A DNA stretch of 64,000 nt from JAGNRR01 sp964389575 (lineage in GTDB: Bacteria; Bacteroidota; Bacteroidia; Chitinophagales; Chitinophagaceae): the NCBI GenBank assembly GCA_964389575.1, contig CAYMFF010000006.1:1-64000 (forward strand), given 5' to 3'. Position 1 is the stretch's first letter. Each line of letters begins with the position of its first letter. The position numbers and the translations under genes are program-made. Below are positions 28,101-36,455 of the stretch, one piece after another. The notes under the pieces are model-generated. The model was not told where the DNA came from and did no database searches. It saw nothing but the letters and a program-made list of their open reading frames with translations.

Positions 28101-30331
28101 TCTGCCATTTGCTTATAAAGCGAATCTGTATAATTTGCTAGATAATATAAAAAACCAGTATTCGAATTGGCAATAAAACCTATACTTCCTTTGTTTGGTG
28201 ATTCAATCCATCGTTCGCTTAAGGTCTTCACAATGCCCGTTGAAAATACATTTCCAACACCACAACCGTTAGCCATAAAAATAGAATAACGGTTATTCGG
28301 TATGTATTGCTCAGGAATATCAAAACCGAACGCTAATGTGGAGGAACTACCATGACCAAAATATTGAATAAAACCAACTCCAGCATTTACAGCTCGGTCG
28401 ATAGCCTCAGTCGCCTCTTGTTGGATAGCCTGAGTTTGAGACTTAGCATAGGTCTCAGAACGTCCACCAATTGCTGTGCCCTCAATAATATTAGATTGTC
28501 GATTCAATGCCGAAACAATTGGTGTCTGCTGTTGTAAGTCAGATGCACCTGCAGCATGTAAAAATCGTTTTTGCCACAAAACAGTATCAACATATTGATT
28601 CATTGTTGTGGCTAAACTCGCTTCATGTATTTTGACTTTATCCAAATACGGACCTATTTCATCTCCGTTCAAAACAGACAATCTACCGATCGGTAACTCA
28701 GGAATATTATTATTATCGAAATCCGTTAGCATAATATCTGATGCAGGAACGCCAAAAGTTGGTAGCGGCACATACGGATAATTTGCTGGTGTTGTCATTT
28801 TACCATTCGAATATGCTCTATAGCTAGAATACAAAATTCCCTTACCTATCAAAAAGGCAAACTTTGATTTATTAGACCAAGCACTACTCTTATGTGAATA
28901 TGCCAAAAAGTTTCGTATCGCTTGAGCATGAAACTTATAACCAAAACCAAATTCATTATAAATATCGTCAGCCTCGGCAACGATAGCTGTGTAAGCGCCA
29001 CCCGTAGCTGACGATCTAAAATTCTTATACTCTGTTACATAATTAGTACCACTTCCGTAATAATGGGGATCGGTTATTATAATATAATCTCCTTGATTGT
29101 TAGGGCTTGAATAATTTTTAAAATTCACTGCTTTCAGATTAGAAACTACTTTAGTTGCACCAAGCTGACGTCCAACTAAAATCATTTTTTTCAAGCTAGC
29201 ATTTGCTGGAATCTGAAATCGCACCTTATTGGTTACCGCAATATTCCCTGGATAAATTCGATTTTCTTCTAAGTCGTATAACCAAGGAGCGGCACTTCCT
29301 CCATTAAAATTATCAAACTCTAAGTAATAACTACCCGACTTGGGATTTAGCTCAAAATATTCATAAGATAAACCACTAAAATCATTCGTTCGAGCATAAC
29401 GAGCGTCTAATTGCGCTACTCCAATCCGATCGTACAGATTATTACTTGGAATAGAATTTTTAGGTGTAAACAATAGACTTATCGTATTCGCAGATGAAAT
29501 AGAACTCGTTGGAATATTTAGCGTAATATCTTTTGAAGAAAAACTTGAAAAAGTTTCATCAGCTACCACAGTATTATTCGCCTCTATTTCCACACGATGT
29601 GTGCTCAAATATGAGAATCCTGCAACTTTCGAAAGTACCGTAACATTTGGGGCTCCAGTTCCTTTATATAAATTGGGCACATTTAAACTAATCGTTTGTG
29701 GATTAAAACTAAAAGACTTCACATAACCTTCGGCTCTTTCAAATTGCGAAGAGCGCAGATATAAAATTGGGTTTTGAGAGGCACCAATATAGGAAGGTCC
29801 TTGACTTAATGCTCCTCGATAATTGATGACATCTCTACCCCATACATACGTTTCTTTTGCTGGAGCACCTAACAAGCTATTGGTGGCGATTGTCAAACGA
29901 CTAAAGGGACCTGCCGTACTTTGTGTAATAAAATAATATGCCGTGTCTGAAATTAAATTCTGACTTGGGTTCATCTGTTTACTTTGATCAATAAAAAGTG
30001 GCTTATCTACCTCTCCATCTGCATGACGACCATAAAATTCTATAAAATCCGAAGACCCAAAAGTAGAATTATTACTCACGTAAATAGGAATCTGCTTTCC
30101 GTCTCTAAATATCTGTAGTTGTGCTCCATTTGGATTTGAAATTCCAGCTGCCGTTAATTGCGCACGAGAGATTTTATAAATACCATCTTCATACACACTG
30201 AATTTGGCATAAGTCTGTGAATAATTAATCCACTCGTTACCAAAAATTTGTGCTCCAGCATTTTGGCAAAAAAACATCACCAAAAGCAGTAAGTATAACT
30301 TTGGATTTTGCTGTTCAACTATTTTTTTCAT
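25184..30331 (-). CDS. porU: Type IX secretion system sortase PorU, long form
   Basis: Cell-surface cysteine peptidase of the C25 (gingipain) family that removes T9SS sorting domains from cargo and attaches the cargo to a surface anchor. Signal peptide near residues 12-27 (LLLLVMFFCQNAGAQ). The peptidase core has catalytic His660 in QYFGHGSS and Cys690 in MANGCGVGNVF. Downstream are several Ig/CARDB-like segments. A YPNPFSTSTQF segment and a FlgD-like GDLLGNGVYLYRV end the chain. At 1715 aa it is much longer than P. gingivalis PorU (about 1150), matching the long form found in other Bacteroidota. It is followed upstream by porV on the same strand, which supports the assignment. Confidence 0.88.
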   Translation of the reverse strand: MKKIVEQQNPKLYLLLLVMFFCQNAGAQIFGNEWINYSQTYAKFSVYEDGIYKISRAQLTAAGISNPNGAQLQIFRDGKQIPIYVSNNSTFGSSDFIEFYGRHADGEVDKPLFIDQSKQMNPSQNLISDTAYYFITQSTAGPFSRLTIATNSLLGAPAKETYVWGRDVINYRGALSQGPSYIGASQNPILYLRSSQFERAEGYVKSFSFNPQTISLNVPNLYKGTGAPNVTVLSKVAGFSYLSTHRVEIEANNTVVADETFSSFSSKDITLNIPTSSISSANTISLLFTPKNSIPSNNLYDRIGVAQLDARYARTNDFSGLSYEYFELNPKSGSYYLEFDNFNGGSAAPWLYDLEENRIYPGNIAVTNKVRFQIPANASLKKMILVGRQLGATKVVSNLKAVNFKNYSSPNNQGDYIIITDPHYYGSGTNYVTEYKNFRSSATGGAYTAIVAEADDIYNEFGFGYKFHAQAIRNFLAYSHKSSAWSNKSKFAFLIGKGILYSSYRAYSNGKMTTPANYPYVPLPTFGVPASDIMLTDFDNNNIPELPIGRLSVLNGDEIGPYLDKVKIHEASLATTMNQYVDTVLWQKRFLHAAGASDLQQQTPIVSALNRQSNIIEGTAIGGRSETYAKSQTQAIQQEATEAIDRAVNAGVGFIQYFGHGSSSTLAFGFDIPEQYIPNNRYSIFMANGCGVGNVFSTGIVKTLSERWIESPNKGSIGFIANSNTGFLYYLANYTDSLYKQMADYRYGQTVGEQFVGNVIHTLGNPNILNNNVARFHAEQMLLQGDPAVSMHSRSKPDYAVEDKYTKIKQLSITTQMDSFDVELVAYNLGKYELDSINLVVERVLPNNAVVPILSKRMPGLAYTDSMNFRVAVGGSNALGKNILRVRIDDGNEVDEVAEYNNGVEKEFTVFNDDLEPIYPYNFSIVNDQGITLKASTLNPFLGERQYAIQIDTTEEFNSPSLKSTTITAKGGVVKWTPTITYQDSVVYYWRTAMDTIYNNSIHRWTNSSFVFLPNAGTGWNQSHYYQYLKDDMNDIQISASQRDFQFSKVTKKLQVQNVCFRGPAPYNYNFSNYSVKLNNVTLHTFGCAPFGQYESLQFVVIDSLTGLPWTNSIDPNNTAKGLYGSWKPCRLTYLGKDAFFEFSYNGPGRRKQIMDFIDSIPNGAYVMMQPRLCLSSACGGNNKFFIDDMMSDTATLGSGNSLYHKIKDLGFTDIDSLFKNRPMIFFRQKGIPGTVEQFVGQDSTVQLFKELEFNSYLYEGKIVSTKIGPASQWNDFYRSGNNIDNGQAGDSVEVEIYGINENNVETYLATVKGDTNLSFIDPSVYPCIRLTMNQKDSKFSTPEQVKYWRVHYAPVPEAALNPSVYVTNTDTLLQGQENKLGFAIENLTDIAMDSMLVTYSLVDKDNNETFLTSKRYQPLAGEDTIHASLDINTQPLSGQYFIKIEANPNEDQPEQYHPNNIGFLGMYVNPDNKNPILDVTFDGIHILNRDIVSAKPTILMSLKDENQFLPLDDTTAMTIALRYPNAPNTEVPISLNDPAITFIPADPNGAGENKARIEYRPTFLQDGIYELIVTGQDKMGNTSGDLNYKIAFEVVTKSSVTSVLNYPNPFSTSTQFVFTLTGAEIPEQFKIQVYSVTGKMVREISKAEIGNIHIGRNITEFRWKGDDQYGDLLGNGVYLYRVITRLNGEAMDKADSDPASQWSKKGFGKLYIMR

Positions 30332-30360
30332 TCTGTAAATTATTTATGTAGTAGTATAAA

Positions 30361-31503
30361 TTATTGTTTTTCTTTCTTGGCTTTTGACTTATTTCTAATG
30401 TCCAACTTCAAGGAAATAAAGTGACTGTAAAGCGGACTAGATTCAATATTCAGACTCGAGAAAGAATAGTCAATAGCAAAGTTCTTAATCTGAACACCTA
30501 AACCAACCGTTGGCTGAAAGAGCGTTCTTTTATCCTCACCAGTTGTATCGGCATCAGTAGATACCCGTTGAAATTGACCCACTCCTGTTCTTAAATATAC
30601 TTTGTTGTTATAGTTTACCTCAGCACCTAATCTTGGATCAATACTAAAAGGCTTGGCGTTAATCAAATTGGCATAACGACTTCCGTCAGTTGTTACATCC
30701 AAATTCAATTCTCCTAAAACACTTAATTTTTGATTAATAGGAAATACTCGCCCACCGCCCAGTATTAATCTAGGCGTATTCACTTCACTACTTCGTGATA
30801 TAATCTCATTTCCTGTTTGAGCAAAAACTTGTTTCTCTTGTTCAGTAAGACTGAAAGACCAAACCGTATAGGTTGTCGTAATATCTCTAACAACAGCTCC
30901 TAATTTCCAACGTCCAAATCTACCTTGCAAACCAAAGTCTAGACCGACACCCCAGGCACTGGCCATAGAGCCGACATTGCGATGTAAAATTTTAAAATTA
31001 GTACCCCACATCAGATTAATATCTTCCCTATCTTGCCATTTTTTAACCAAAACCGGTCGAGCATAAGAAATCAATCCGCCATAGTCTGCCGATGAAATAC
31101 TTCGTACTTTACTGTAATCCACAGTTCCATCAGGTTGAACTAAATTAATCGTATACGGAATATCATCTACTGCAAAACGAATAGCTGAGAAACCAATTAC
31201 GCCTTTTCTGTCTTTCAATGGAAACGTTGCGCCTATATAATCGTACTTAGCAATACTACCAAAATACTCCGAATGCATGATCCCTAGTTGCATATCTGTG
31301 TTTTGATAGGCAATACCCGCCGGATTCCAAAAAGCTGCCGTTACATCAGTTACAGAAGCAACCTGCGCACCACTCATTCCCAAACCTCTAGCTCCAACCC
31401 CAATATTCATGTATTCATTAACATATTTGCGTTGCTGTGCCTCTATTTCACTTGTAATTAAGGTTACAAGCAAAAAACTCAATACTGACAATTTTAATTT
31501 CAT
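30361..31503 (-). CDS. porV: Type IX secretion outer-membrane protein PorV (LptO)
   Basis: FadL-like outer-membrane barrel that receives T9SS cargo and delivers it to PorU. The start at 31503 gives MKLKLSVLSFLLVTLITSEIEAQ, a normal signal peptide; an in-frame ATG at 31563 would add 20 unlikely residues. Conserved PorV features: NIGVGARGLGMSGAQVASV, AFWNPAGIA, LGIMHSEYFG and the C-terminal FAIDYSFSS. Together with porU it forms a sortase module, 29 bases apart, with porV first in the operon. Confidence 0.9.
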   Translation of the reverse strand: MKLKLSVLSFLLVTLITSEIEAQQRKYVNEYMNIGVGARGLGMSGAQVASVTDVTAAFWNPAGIAYQNTDMQLGIMHSEYFGSIAKYDYIGATFPLKDRKGVIGFSAIRFAVDDIPYTINLVQPDGTVDYSKVRSISSADYGGLISYARPVLVKKWQDREDINLMWGTNFKILHRNVGSMASAWGVGLDFGLQGRFGRWKLGAVVRDITTTYTVWSFSLTEQEKQVFAQTGNEIISRSSEVNTPRLILGGGRVFPINQKLSVLGELNLDVTTDGSRYANLINAKPFSIDPRLGAEVNYNNKVYLRTGVGQFQRVSTDADTTGEDKRTLFQPTVGLGVQIKNFAIDYSFSSLNIESSPLYSHFISLKLDIRNKSKAKKEKQ

Positions 31504-31651
31504 ATAAAGTGTGTTAAAACAAACTAAACGCACAATTAGATTATTTATTATGCGTCCTATCAAAAATACTGAAAATCACTATACTTTTGACGCTCATTCA
31601 GATGGATAAACTTCAATTAACATCAATCTGACAATAAACAAACAATATATA

Positions 31652-32929
31652 ATGACCTTCATTAACGAACTAAAATGGCGCGGACTGATTCAAGATATAA
31701 CTCCTGGTACTGAAGAGCACCTGGAAAAAGGTCCAGTGAAGGCCTATATTGGCTTTGACCCGACCGGTGATTCACTCCACATTGGTAGTTTAGTTCCTAT
31801 TATTTTACTTATACACTTGCAAAAAGCAAGCCACAAACCGTTTGCTTTGATTGGCGGTGCTACTGGCATGATTGGAGACCCTTCGGGAAAATCAGCAGAA
31901 AGAAACTTATTATCCCTAGAGATTATCAAGAAAAACCAAGCAGGTATTCAAAAACAACTAGCTAAATTCTTAGATTTTGACGAATCTAATGAAAATGCGG
32001 CTGTTATGGTGAACAACTACGATTGGTTTGAAAAAATGAACTTTATTGATTTTGCTCGTGACATTGGCAAGCATATTACGGTTAGTTATATGATGAGTAA
32101 AGACTCCGTAAAAAGCCGATTAGAAACGGGTATGAGTTTTACCGAATTCACCTATCAATTGATTCAAGGTTATGATTTTTTACATTTAAACAAAGAGCAA
32201 GGCATAACATTGCAAGCCGGCGGAAGCGACCAATGGGGCAATATAGTTACTGGTACCGAACTTATCCGACGCAAGGAACAAGGTGAAGCTTTTGCCTTTA
32301 CTGCTCCGCTTATCAAGAAAGCGGATGGTGGCAAATTTGGCAAAACTGAATCCGGTAATGTTTGGCTTGACCGAACTAAAACCTCTCCTTATAAATTTTA
32401 TCAATTTTGGCTAAACGCCAGCGATGAAGACGCTGAAAAATATATTAAGATTTTCACTTTTTTATCAAAAGAAGAAATTGAAAAAATTTGTGATGAACAT
32501 AATCAAGCACCACATCAACGACTGTTACAAAAAACATTGGCGAACGAAGTAACTACCTTAGTGCACAGTAATGAAGACGTAGAATTTGCAATCAAAGCAA
32601 GTCAAATACTTTTTGGAAAAAATACTGCTGAAGATCTAAAAATCCTTTCGGAGTCCGAACTATTGGATATCATGGATGGCGTACCAACCATTGAGCTTGA
32701 CCGCAACGTCTTAAAAGAAGGAATGAATATTGTAAGCTTCTTAGCAGAAAATAAAATCTATCCATCTAAGGGTGAAGCAAAAAAAATGACGCAAAGTGGT
32801 GCGGTAAGTATCAATAAATTAAAGGTTAATGATATTGCCTTTAACATAGATATAAAATCACTTTTAGCAGATAAATATATCTTAGTGCAAAAGGGGAAAA
32901 AGCATTATTTCCTAATTAAAACAAAATAG
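31652..32929 (+). CDS. tyrS: Tyrosine-tRNA ligase
   Basis: Class I aminoacyl-tRNA synthetase charging tRNA-Tyr. The HIGH-type motif is HIGS (43-46) in FDPTGDSLHIGSLVP; the tyrosine pocket has YQLIQGYDFLHL and AGGSDQWGNI; the KMSKS-type motif is KFGKT (228-232). A C-terminal S4 RNA-binding domain spans roughly 355-420 (LAENKIYPSKGEAKKM, GAVSINKLKV). The length (425 aa) is standard. It is divergent from porV. Confidence 0.96.
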   Translation: MTFINELKWRGLIQDITPGTEEHLEKGPVKAYIGFDPTGDSLHIGSLVPIILLIHLQKASHKPFALIGGATGMIGDPSGKSAERNLLSLEIIKKNQAGIQKQLAKFLDFDESNENAAVMVNNYDWFEKMNFIDFARDIGKHITVSYMMSKDSVKSRLETGMSFTEFTYQLIQGYDFLHLNKEQGITLQAGGSDQWGNIVTGTELIRRKEQGEAFAFTAPLIKKADGGKFGKTESGNVWLDRTKTSPYKFYQFWLNASDEDAEKYIKIFTFLSKEEIEKICDEHNQAPHQRLLQKTLANEVTTLVHSNEDVEFAIKASQILFGKNTAEDLKILSESELLDIMDGVPTIELDRNVLKEGMNIVSFLAENKIYPSKGEAKKMTQSGAVSINKLKVNDIAFNIDIKSLLADKYILVQKGKKHYFLIKTK

Positions 32930-32932
32930 AAA

Positions 32933-33415
32933 ATGAACAAGTTAATAATAACATTGGTTTTAAGTGTTTTCATTATAAAAAACTCGAACGCACAAGGCAT
33001 AACGTACAATGTAGATTTAAATAATCCTACGTCCGTCACACAAAATCTAAAAGCAATGGCAAAGTCAGAAACGAACTTCTGGGCCACGGCACTTTCACTA
33101 GATGCTGAATTGACTAAAAAATTGGAGAGTAACAATTTTGCCATATACAATCAATATATCCATTCAATGAAATATGTAAATTTTACTATGGAGAAAATAT
33201 TATTAGTGGAACAAAAAAATCTTAAGGAACGTAGAGATCGTTTTATGAAAATGTTTCTTAACAAAAAAAAATATAAGATTTTTCAAGAGATTGTAGTAAA
33301 CGCCGGCAAAAAACAAATTAAGAAGTACAAAGACAATGCAACCGAAGAAATGAGAAAACTTAGAGTAGAAGCTGCCGGTTGGAATGTACTCAATCACCGA
33401 ATCTTTTTTAAGTAA
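32933..33415 (+). CDS. Exported hypothetical protein, 160 aa
   Basis: Not recognised. MNKLIITLVLSVFIIKNSNAQ is a signal peptide, so the product is periplasmic or outer-membrane associated. The mature part is helical and very basic (KNLKERRDRFMKMFLNKKKY, AGKKQIKKYKDNA). It starts three bases after tyrS and ends two bases before the phosphodiesterase gene, so the three genes likely share one transcript without an obvious functional link. Confidence 0.7.
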   Translation: MNKLIITLVLSVFIIKNSNAQGITYNVDLNNPTSVTQNLKAMAKSETNFWATALSLDAELTKKLESNNFAIYNQYIHSMKYVNFTMEKILLVEQKNLKERRDRFMKMFLNKKKYKIFQEIVVNAGKKQIKKYKDNATEEMRKLRVEAAGWNVLNHRIFFK

Positions 33416-33417
33416 AC

Positions 33418-33903
33418 ATGAAAATCGGACTACTATCCGATACGCATAATTACCTGCACCCTCACATTTTTGATCACTTCAAAAATGTGGATCAAATATG
33501 GCATGCGGGCGATATTGGCACCATAGAAATTATCGATCAGTTGGAAGCATTTAAAGCTACTCGGGCCGTCTATGGCAATATTGATAGTGGCGAAATGCAA
33601 AAGCTTTATCCTGAATATCAATACTTTAAAATCAATAATGTAAATTTTTTAATCATGCATATTGGTGGTTATCCTCCACGATATAATCTGCGAAGCAAAA
33701 AACTACTGAACTATTATCACCCTGATGTTTTTATTTGTGGTCATTCCCACATCTTGAAAGTAATGCCCGACGAAAAAAGAAATTTATTACACTTAAATCC
33801 GGGTGCCTGTGGCAAATATGGTTGGCATAAAAAGAAAACCATAATGCGCTTTGATGTGTTAGAAAACAAGATTGACAAGTTGGAAATTATCGAATTGAAT
33901 TAG
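33418..33903 (+). CDS. YfcE/MJ0936 family metallophosphoesterase
   Basis: Calcineurin-like phosphodiesterase of the small YfcE type. Metal-binding motifs: LLSDTHNY at 5-11 (D..H), WHAGDIG (GD), VYGNID (GN), MHIGG, and FICGHSHI (GHxH). The 161-residue length is normal. Characterised relatives hydrolyse artificial phosphodiesters; the natural substrate is unknown. It converges with the next gene. Confidence 0.88.
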   Translation: MKIGLLSDTHNYLHPHIFDHFKNVDQIWHAGDIGTIEIIDQLEAFKATRAVYGNIDSGEMQKLYPEYQYFKINNVNFLIMHIGGYPPRYNLRSKKLLNYYHPDVFICGHSHILKVMPDEKRNLLHLNPGACGKYGWHKKKTIMRFDVLENKIDKLEIIELN

Positions 33904-33914
33904 AAAAACTAATT
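33898..33914. terminator. Weak bidirectional hairpin between convergent genes
   Basis: AATTAG / CTAATT with an AAAAA loop spans both stop regions of the convergent phosphodiesterase and carboxypeptidase-like genes. It is AT-only and short, so it is a weak terminator at best. Confidence 0.3.
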
Positions 33915-34593
33915 ATTTGTTCGGTCGTATTATTCTAGGTGCTCCCATAATCTGAATATCCCCCATAATAGGCATATCAACTTTAGGATTAGAAACCGTT
34001 AATTCAAAATCCCCAAATGTTCCAGAATTAGAAATAGTTATATCTGTCTGAAACGTTTTATAACCATGCTTTGAAATAATGATAGAATACGATCCTTTTA
34101 CGAGACGGGTGTTATAAGCACCTTGACCATCGGTATGAATTTCAAGAAGGAATTTTTCGTTTTTATAAAAACGAATTCGCGCATCTTTAATACCAGCACC
34201 ATCCGCTCCAAATACAATTCCTTTGGACATGGCATTTTGGGTTGTGCTATAAGCTACTTTTCCTTTTATCATTGGCTTACCCATTGTCTGTGAATAACTC
34301 TCAATACTCGTGAACATCAAAAAAACCAGCGCAAAAGCTTTGATAAACTTCTTCGTATAATCCGACAATGTAAAATAACGTCCATCTTTTTGCCCTAATT
34401 GTGTTGAATTAAACCGGCCACAAAGAGACCCTTTGTAAGTTAAGAAGTATGATTTCACTGCCTCATCATCCATACTTGTAAAATCCACTACTTCTTTTGT
34501 GCACACTCCGCAAAAACGACCTTGTTCTCTTGCTGTCATATCGTTCCAGTTTTCATGACAAGGCTCTTTAATTTTTATTTGATATTGACTCAT
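33913..34593 (-). CDS. Membrane protein with Cys-rich N-terminal segment and carboxypeptidase-regulatory-like domain
   Basis: A 226-residue protein with three parts. The first is an N-terminal cytoplasmic segment with four cysteines (EPCHENW, GRFCGVCTKEV, LCGRFN) that could bind a metal. The second is one hydrophobic helix around 85-100 (FIKAFALVFLMFTSIESYS). The third is a C-terminal beta domain resembling carboxypeptidase-regulatory or TonB-receptor N-terminal modules (GIKDARIRFYKNEKFLLEI, GSYSIIISKHGYKTF). This arrangement recurs in Bacteroidota but its role is unknown to me. It might be a small inner-membrane sensor. Confidence 0.72.
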   Translation of the reverse strand: MSQYQIKIKEPCHENWNDMTAREQGRFCGVCTKEVVDFTSMDDEAVKSYFLTYKGSLCGRFNSTQLGQKDGRYFTLSDYTKKFIKAFALVFLMFTSIESYSQTMGKPMIKGKVAYSTTQNAMSKGIVFGADGAGIKDARIRFYKNEKFLLEIHTDGQGAYNTRLVKGSYSIIISKHGYKTFQTDITISNSGTFGDFELTVSNPKVDMPIMGDIQIMGAPRIIRPNK

Positions 34594-34678
34594 TGTATTA
34601 CTAAGATGTAAAGTCTTTCAATTTTCCATAAATTGAATTCTTATAAATATCATTTTCACTTCCGAACTGAAGAAATAC

Positions 34679-34686
34679 TACATTTG
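34679..34686 (+). promoter_or_regulatory. Candidate -7 box (TACATTTG) before the kinase-like gene
   Basis: TACATTTG matches TAnnTTTG exactly and ends ten bases before the ATG at 34697. No clear TTG lies at the usual distance upstream. Confidence 0.35.
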
Positions 34687-34696
34687 ATCAAGGTGT

Positions 34697-35677
34697 ATGG
34701 ATTCTGATTTTAGAAAATATTTATTACGCATAACGAAAGCAACTAACTGCCATGAAGTTGAAGTCATACAATCCTTATGGAGTGGATATGGAAAAATTGC
34801 CCGCTATTCACTAAAAGGATCTAACTATGAAACAGTTGTTGTAAAACATATAAACCCAAATCAACAAAACAATCATCCTCGTGGCTGGAATACGAATATA
34901 GGACATCAACGAAAAGTAAAATCCTATAAAGTAGAAACGCAGTGGTATGAACATTGGAGTGGAGCTTGTGGAGACACCTGCCGTGTGCCAAAATTCTTAG
35001 GTTCATATTATCAAGGAGAAGAACAGTGGATTGTATTGGAAGATTTAAATACTGAATTCCCTTTACGAAAACAAGAAGTCAGTCCAGAAGAAATTAAAGT
35101 TTGCCTGCAATGGCTCGCTCATTTTCATGCAACCTTTTTAAATCAAAAACCGAAGGACTTGTGGGAAATAGGAACCTATTGGCACTTAGCCACCCGACCC
35201 GATGAATTTGAAAAAATAGAACATGCAGAACTAAAAGCCAAGGCACATTTAATTGATAAAAAACTAAATCAATGTAAGTATCAAACGATCGTGCATGGGG
35301 ATGCAAAACTGGCTAATTTTTGTTTTACAGAGGAAGGTGATGCCGCCCACGCCAGTGACGTGGCAGGCGTGGATTTTCAGTATGTTGGAGGTAGCTGCGG
35401 AATGAAAGACGTTGCTTACTTTTTAGGGAGTTGTCTTTCAGGACAAGAGCTTGCACAATATGAAAAAGAATTGATAGCCTTTTATTTTATGGAATTACGA
35501 AAAGCAATTTCGACTTTAGGGGAAGTAAATTTTCTTGAACTGGAAAATGAATGGAGGCAAATGTATCCCCTAGCCTGTGCTGATTTTACACGTTTTCTTT
35601 TAGGCTGGATGCCTTCTCATCAGAAGATAAATGCATATCAACTCAATTTATTAGCATCTGTTCTAGCTAAATTGTAG
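34697..35677 (+). CDS. Aminoglycoside phosphotransferase-fold kinase (CHK/ecdysteroid-kinase-like)
   Basis: Protein-kinase-fold small-molecule kinase. The Brenner/catalytic loop is IVHGDAKLANFCF and the metal-binding loop is VDFQYVGGSCGMKDVAYFLG, both characteristic of the ecdysteroid-kinase/CHK branch of the phosphotransferase superfamily. The N-lobe contains VVVKHINP and WIVLEDLN. At 326 aa it is full length. The substrate in bacteria is unknown; resistance to a drug is possible but not indicated by context. Confidence 0.82.
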   Translation: MDSDFRKYLLRITKATNCHEVEVIQSLWSGYGKIARYSLKGSNYETVVVKHINPNQQNNHPRGWNTNIGHQRKVKSYKVETQWYEHWSGACGDTCRVPKFLGSYYQGEEQWIVLEDLNTEFPLRKQEVSPEEIKVCLQWLAHFHATFLNQKPKDLWEIGTYWHLATRPDEFEKIEHAELKAKAHLIDKKLNQCKYQTIVHGDAKLANFCFTEEGDAAHASDVAGVDFQYVGGSCGMKDVAYFLGSCLSGQELAQYEKELIAFYFMELRKAISTLGEVNFLELENEWRQMYPLACADFTRFLLGWMPSHQKINAYQLNLLASVLAKL

Positions 35678-35708
35678 TGGTAACTCAACCCATTATTAGA
35701 ATCTTATT

Positions 35709-35903
35709 TTAATCCACTTGTTTTTCAAAAATTATTTCAAAGTAAGAGGCTATGCCATAACCTCTAGTTCCTGGAGCAAATATTTGTACAAAGCGCCAAC
35801 CTTCTTTTGCATGTTGCTCTACAATCTCCCTATAGTCTTGACGCGGGCCGTAGCTAAATAATTTAGATTTCATTTCAATTTTTACATATTTATACTCAAA
35901 CAT
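35709..35903 (-). CDS. DUF4177 family small protein
   Basis: A 64-residue protein with the DUF4177 pattern: MFEYKYVKIE at the start, EQHAKEGWRFVQIFAPG in the middle and SYFEIIFEK at the end. These are small soluble beta-alpha proteins of unknown function. It is convergent with the kinase gene and precedes a long gene-poor region. Confidence 0.78.
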   Translation of the reverse strand: MFEYKYVKIEMKSKLFSYGPRQDYREIVEQHAKEGWRFVQIFAPGTRGYGIASYFEIIFEKQVD

Positions 35904-36060
35904 AGTTTCTTGTTTTATAATCCGTTCAAAAATATGGTAGTTGCATATTTAATTCCTTTACAATATCGTTGAATGGTAAAGGTGTATTTTAAATGGTTGA
36001 AATGCAGTTTTAGTATTTGTATAAGGCAAGCAACATTAATTTTCCATAGAGAAATTTAAA

Positions 36061-36186
36061 CTATTCATAATTATGCATTCCCAATTTTTCAATTGTTCTC
36101 AAAGCTCTTTTAATAATCTTTGCCGTTTCGTCTGTAGGCGATACTTTTTTCCAATTCTTACAAAGTTCTTTTACAAATTCTGGTTT
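36061..36186 (-). pseudogene. 3' remnant of a DNA alkylation repair (AlkD-like) gene
   Basis: On the minus strand about 41 codons ending in TAG at 36063-36061 read AKPEFVKELCKNWKK ... SPTDETAKIIKRALRTIEK. This is the kind of HEAT-repeat end found in alkylation-repair proteins. There is no start or catalytic part: the reading runs straight into the truncated secreted-protein fragment at 36185, where the 190-bp repeat begins. It is different in sequence from the intact alkD-like gene at 16882-17547. The family call is from pattern only. Confidence 0.5.
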
Positions 36187-36307
36187 GGCCTAGTATCAAT
36201 TCTAAATCACTGCTTAAAATTTTATTGCTTGTTTGTGCTTTACTGCTATGAAAAGTAAATAGTACAAAGGATAAGCATAGGAGAAATTTTAAAAAGCTTG
36301 AATTCAT
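36158..36307 (-). pseudogene. Truncated 5' fragment of a secreted protein gene (copy 1)
   Basis: Starting at 36307 the minus strand encodes MNSSFLKFLLCLSFVLFTFH followed by SSKAQTSNKILSSDLELILGQ, a signal peptide and the first mature residues, then leaves homology with copy 2 at 36185 and stops at 36160-36158. It is a duplicated fragment joined to the alkD-like remnant. Confidence 0.65.
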
Positions 36308-36374
36308 AAATGCTGTTTATTGTTTAAACGAAGTTCAAGATATTCATCTTTAAACGCTTAACCAAATTACTTAG
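36185..36374. repeat. 190-bp direct repeat, left copy
   Basis: Nearly identical to 36696-36886. The shared block includes the start of the secreted-protein gene and its upstream region, among it GTTCAAGATATTCATCTTTA and CGCTTAACCAAATTACTTAG. Differences are scattered substitutions and one small indel near the start codon. Confidence 0.88.
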
Positions 36375-36416
36375 TGTTGTAAAGTTTTACTCATTGCAAA
36401 GTGTACTTGTTCTAGG

Positions 36417-36433
36417 CGTAGATTATATCTACG
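36417..36433. repeat. Perfect 7-bp hairpin CGTAGAT-TAT-ATCTACG
   Basis: A 7-bp perfect stem with a 3-base loop, between the two copies of the duplication. Similar CGTAGAT hairpins are common between Bacteroidota genes (from memory). No T run follows, so it is not an obvious terminator. Confidence 0.6.
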
Positions 36434-36455
36434 ACTTAATATCAATTATATAGAG

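Noticed and set aside
36073..36258. Plus-strand 61-codon frame
   Set aside because: Antisense shadow of the alkD-like remnant and the secreted-protein fragment; Cys/Phe-rich composition typical of antisense frames.
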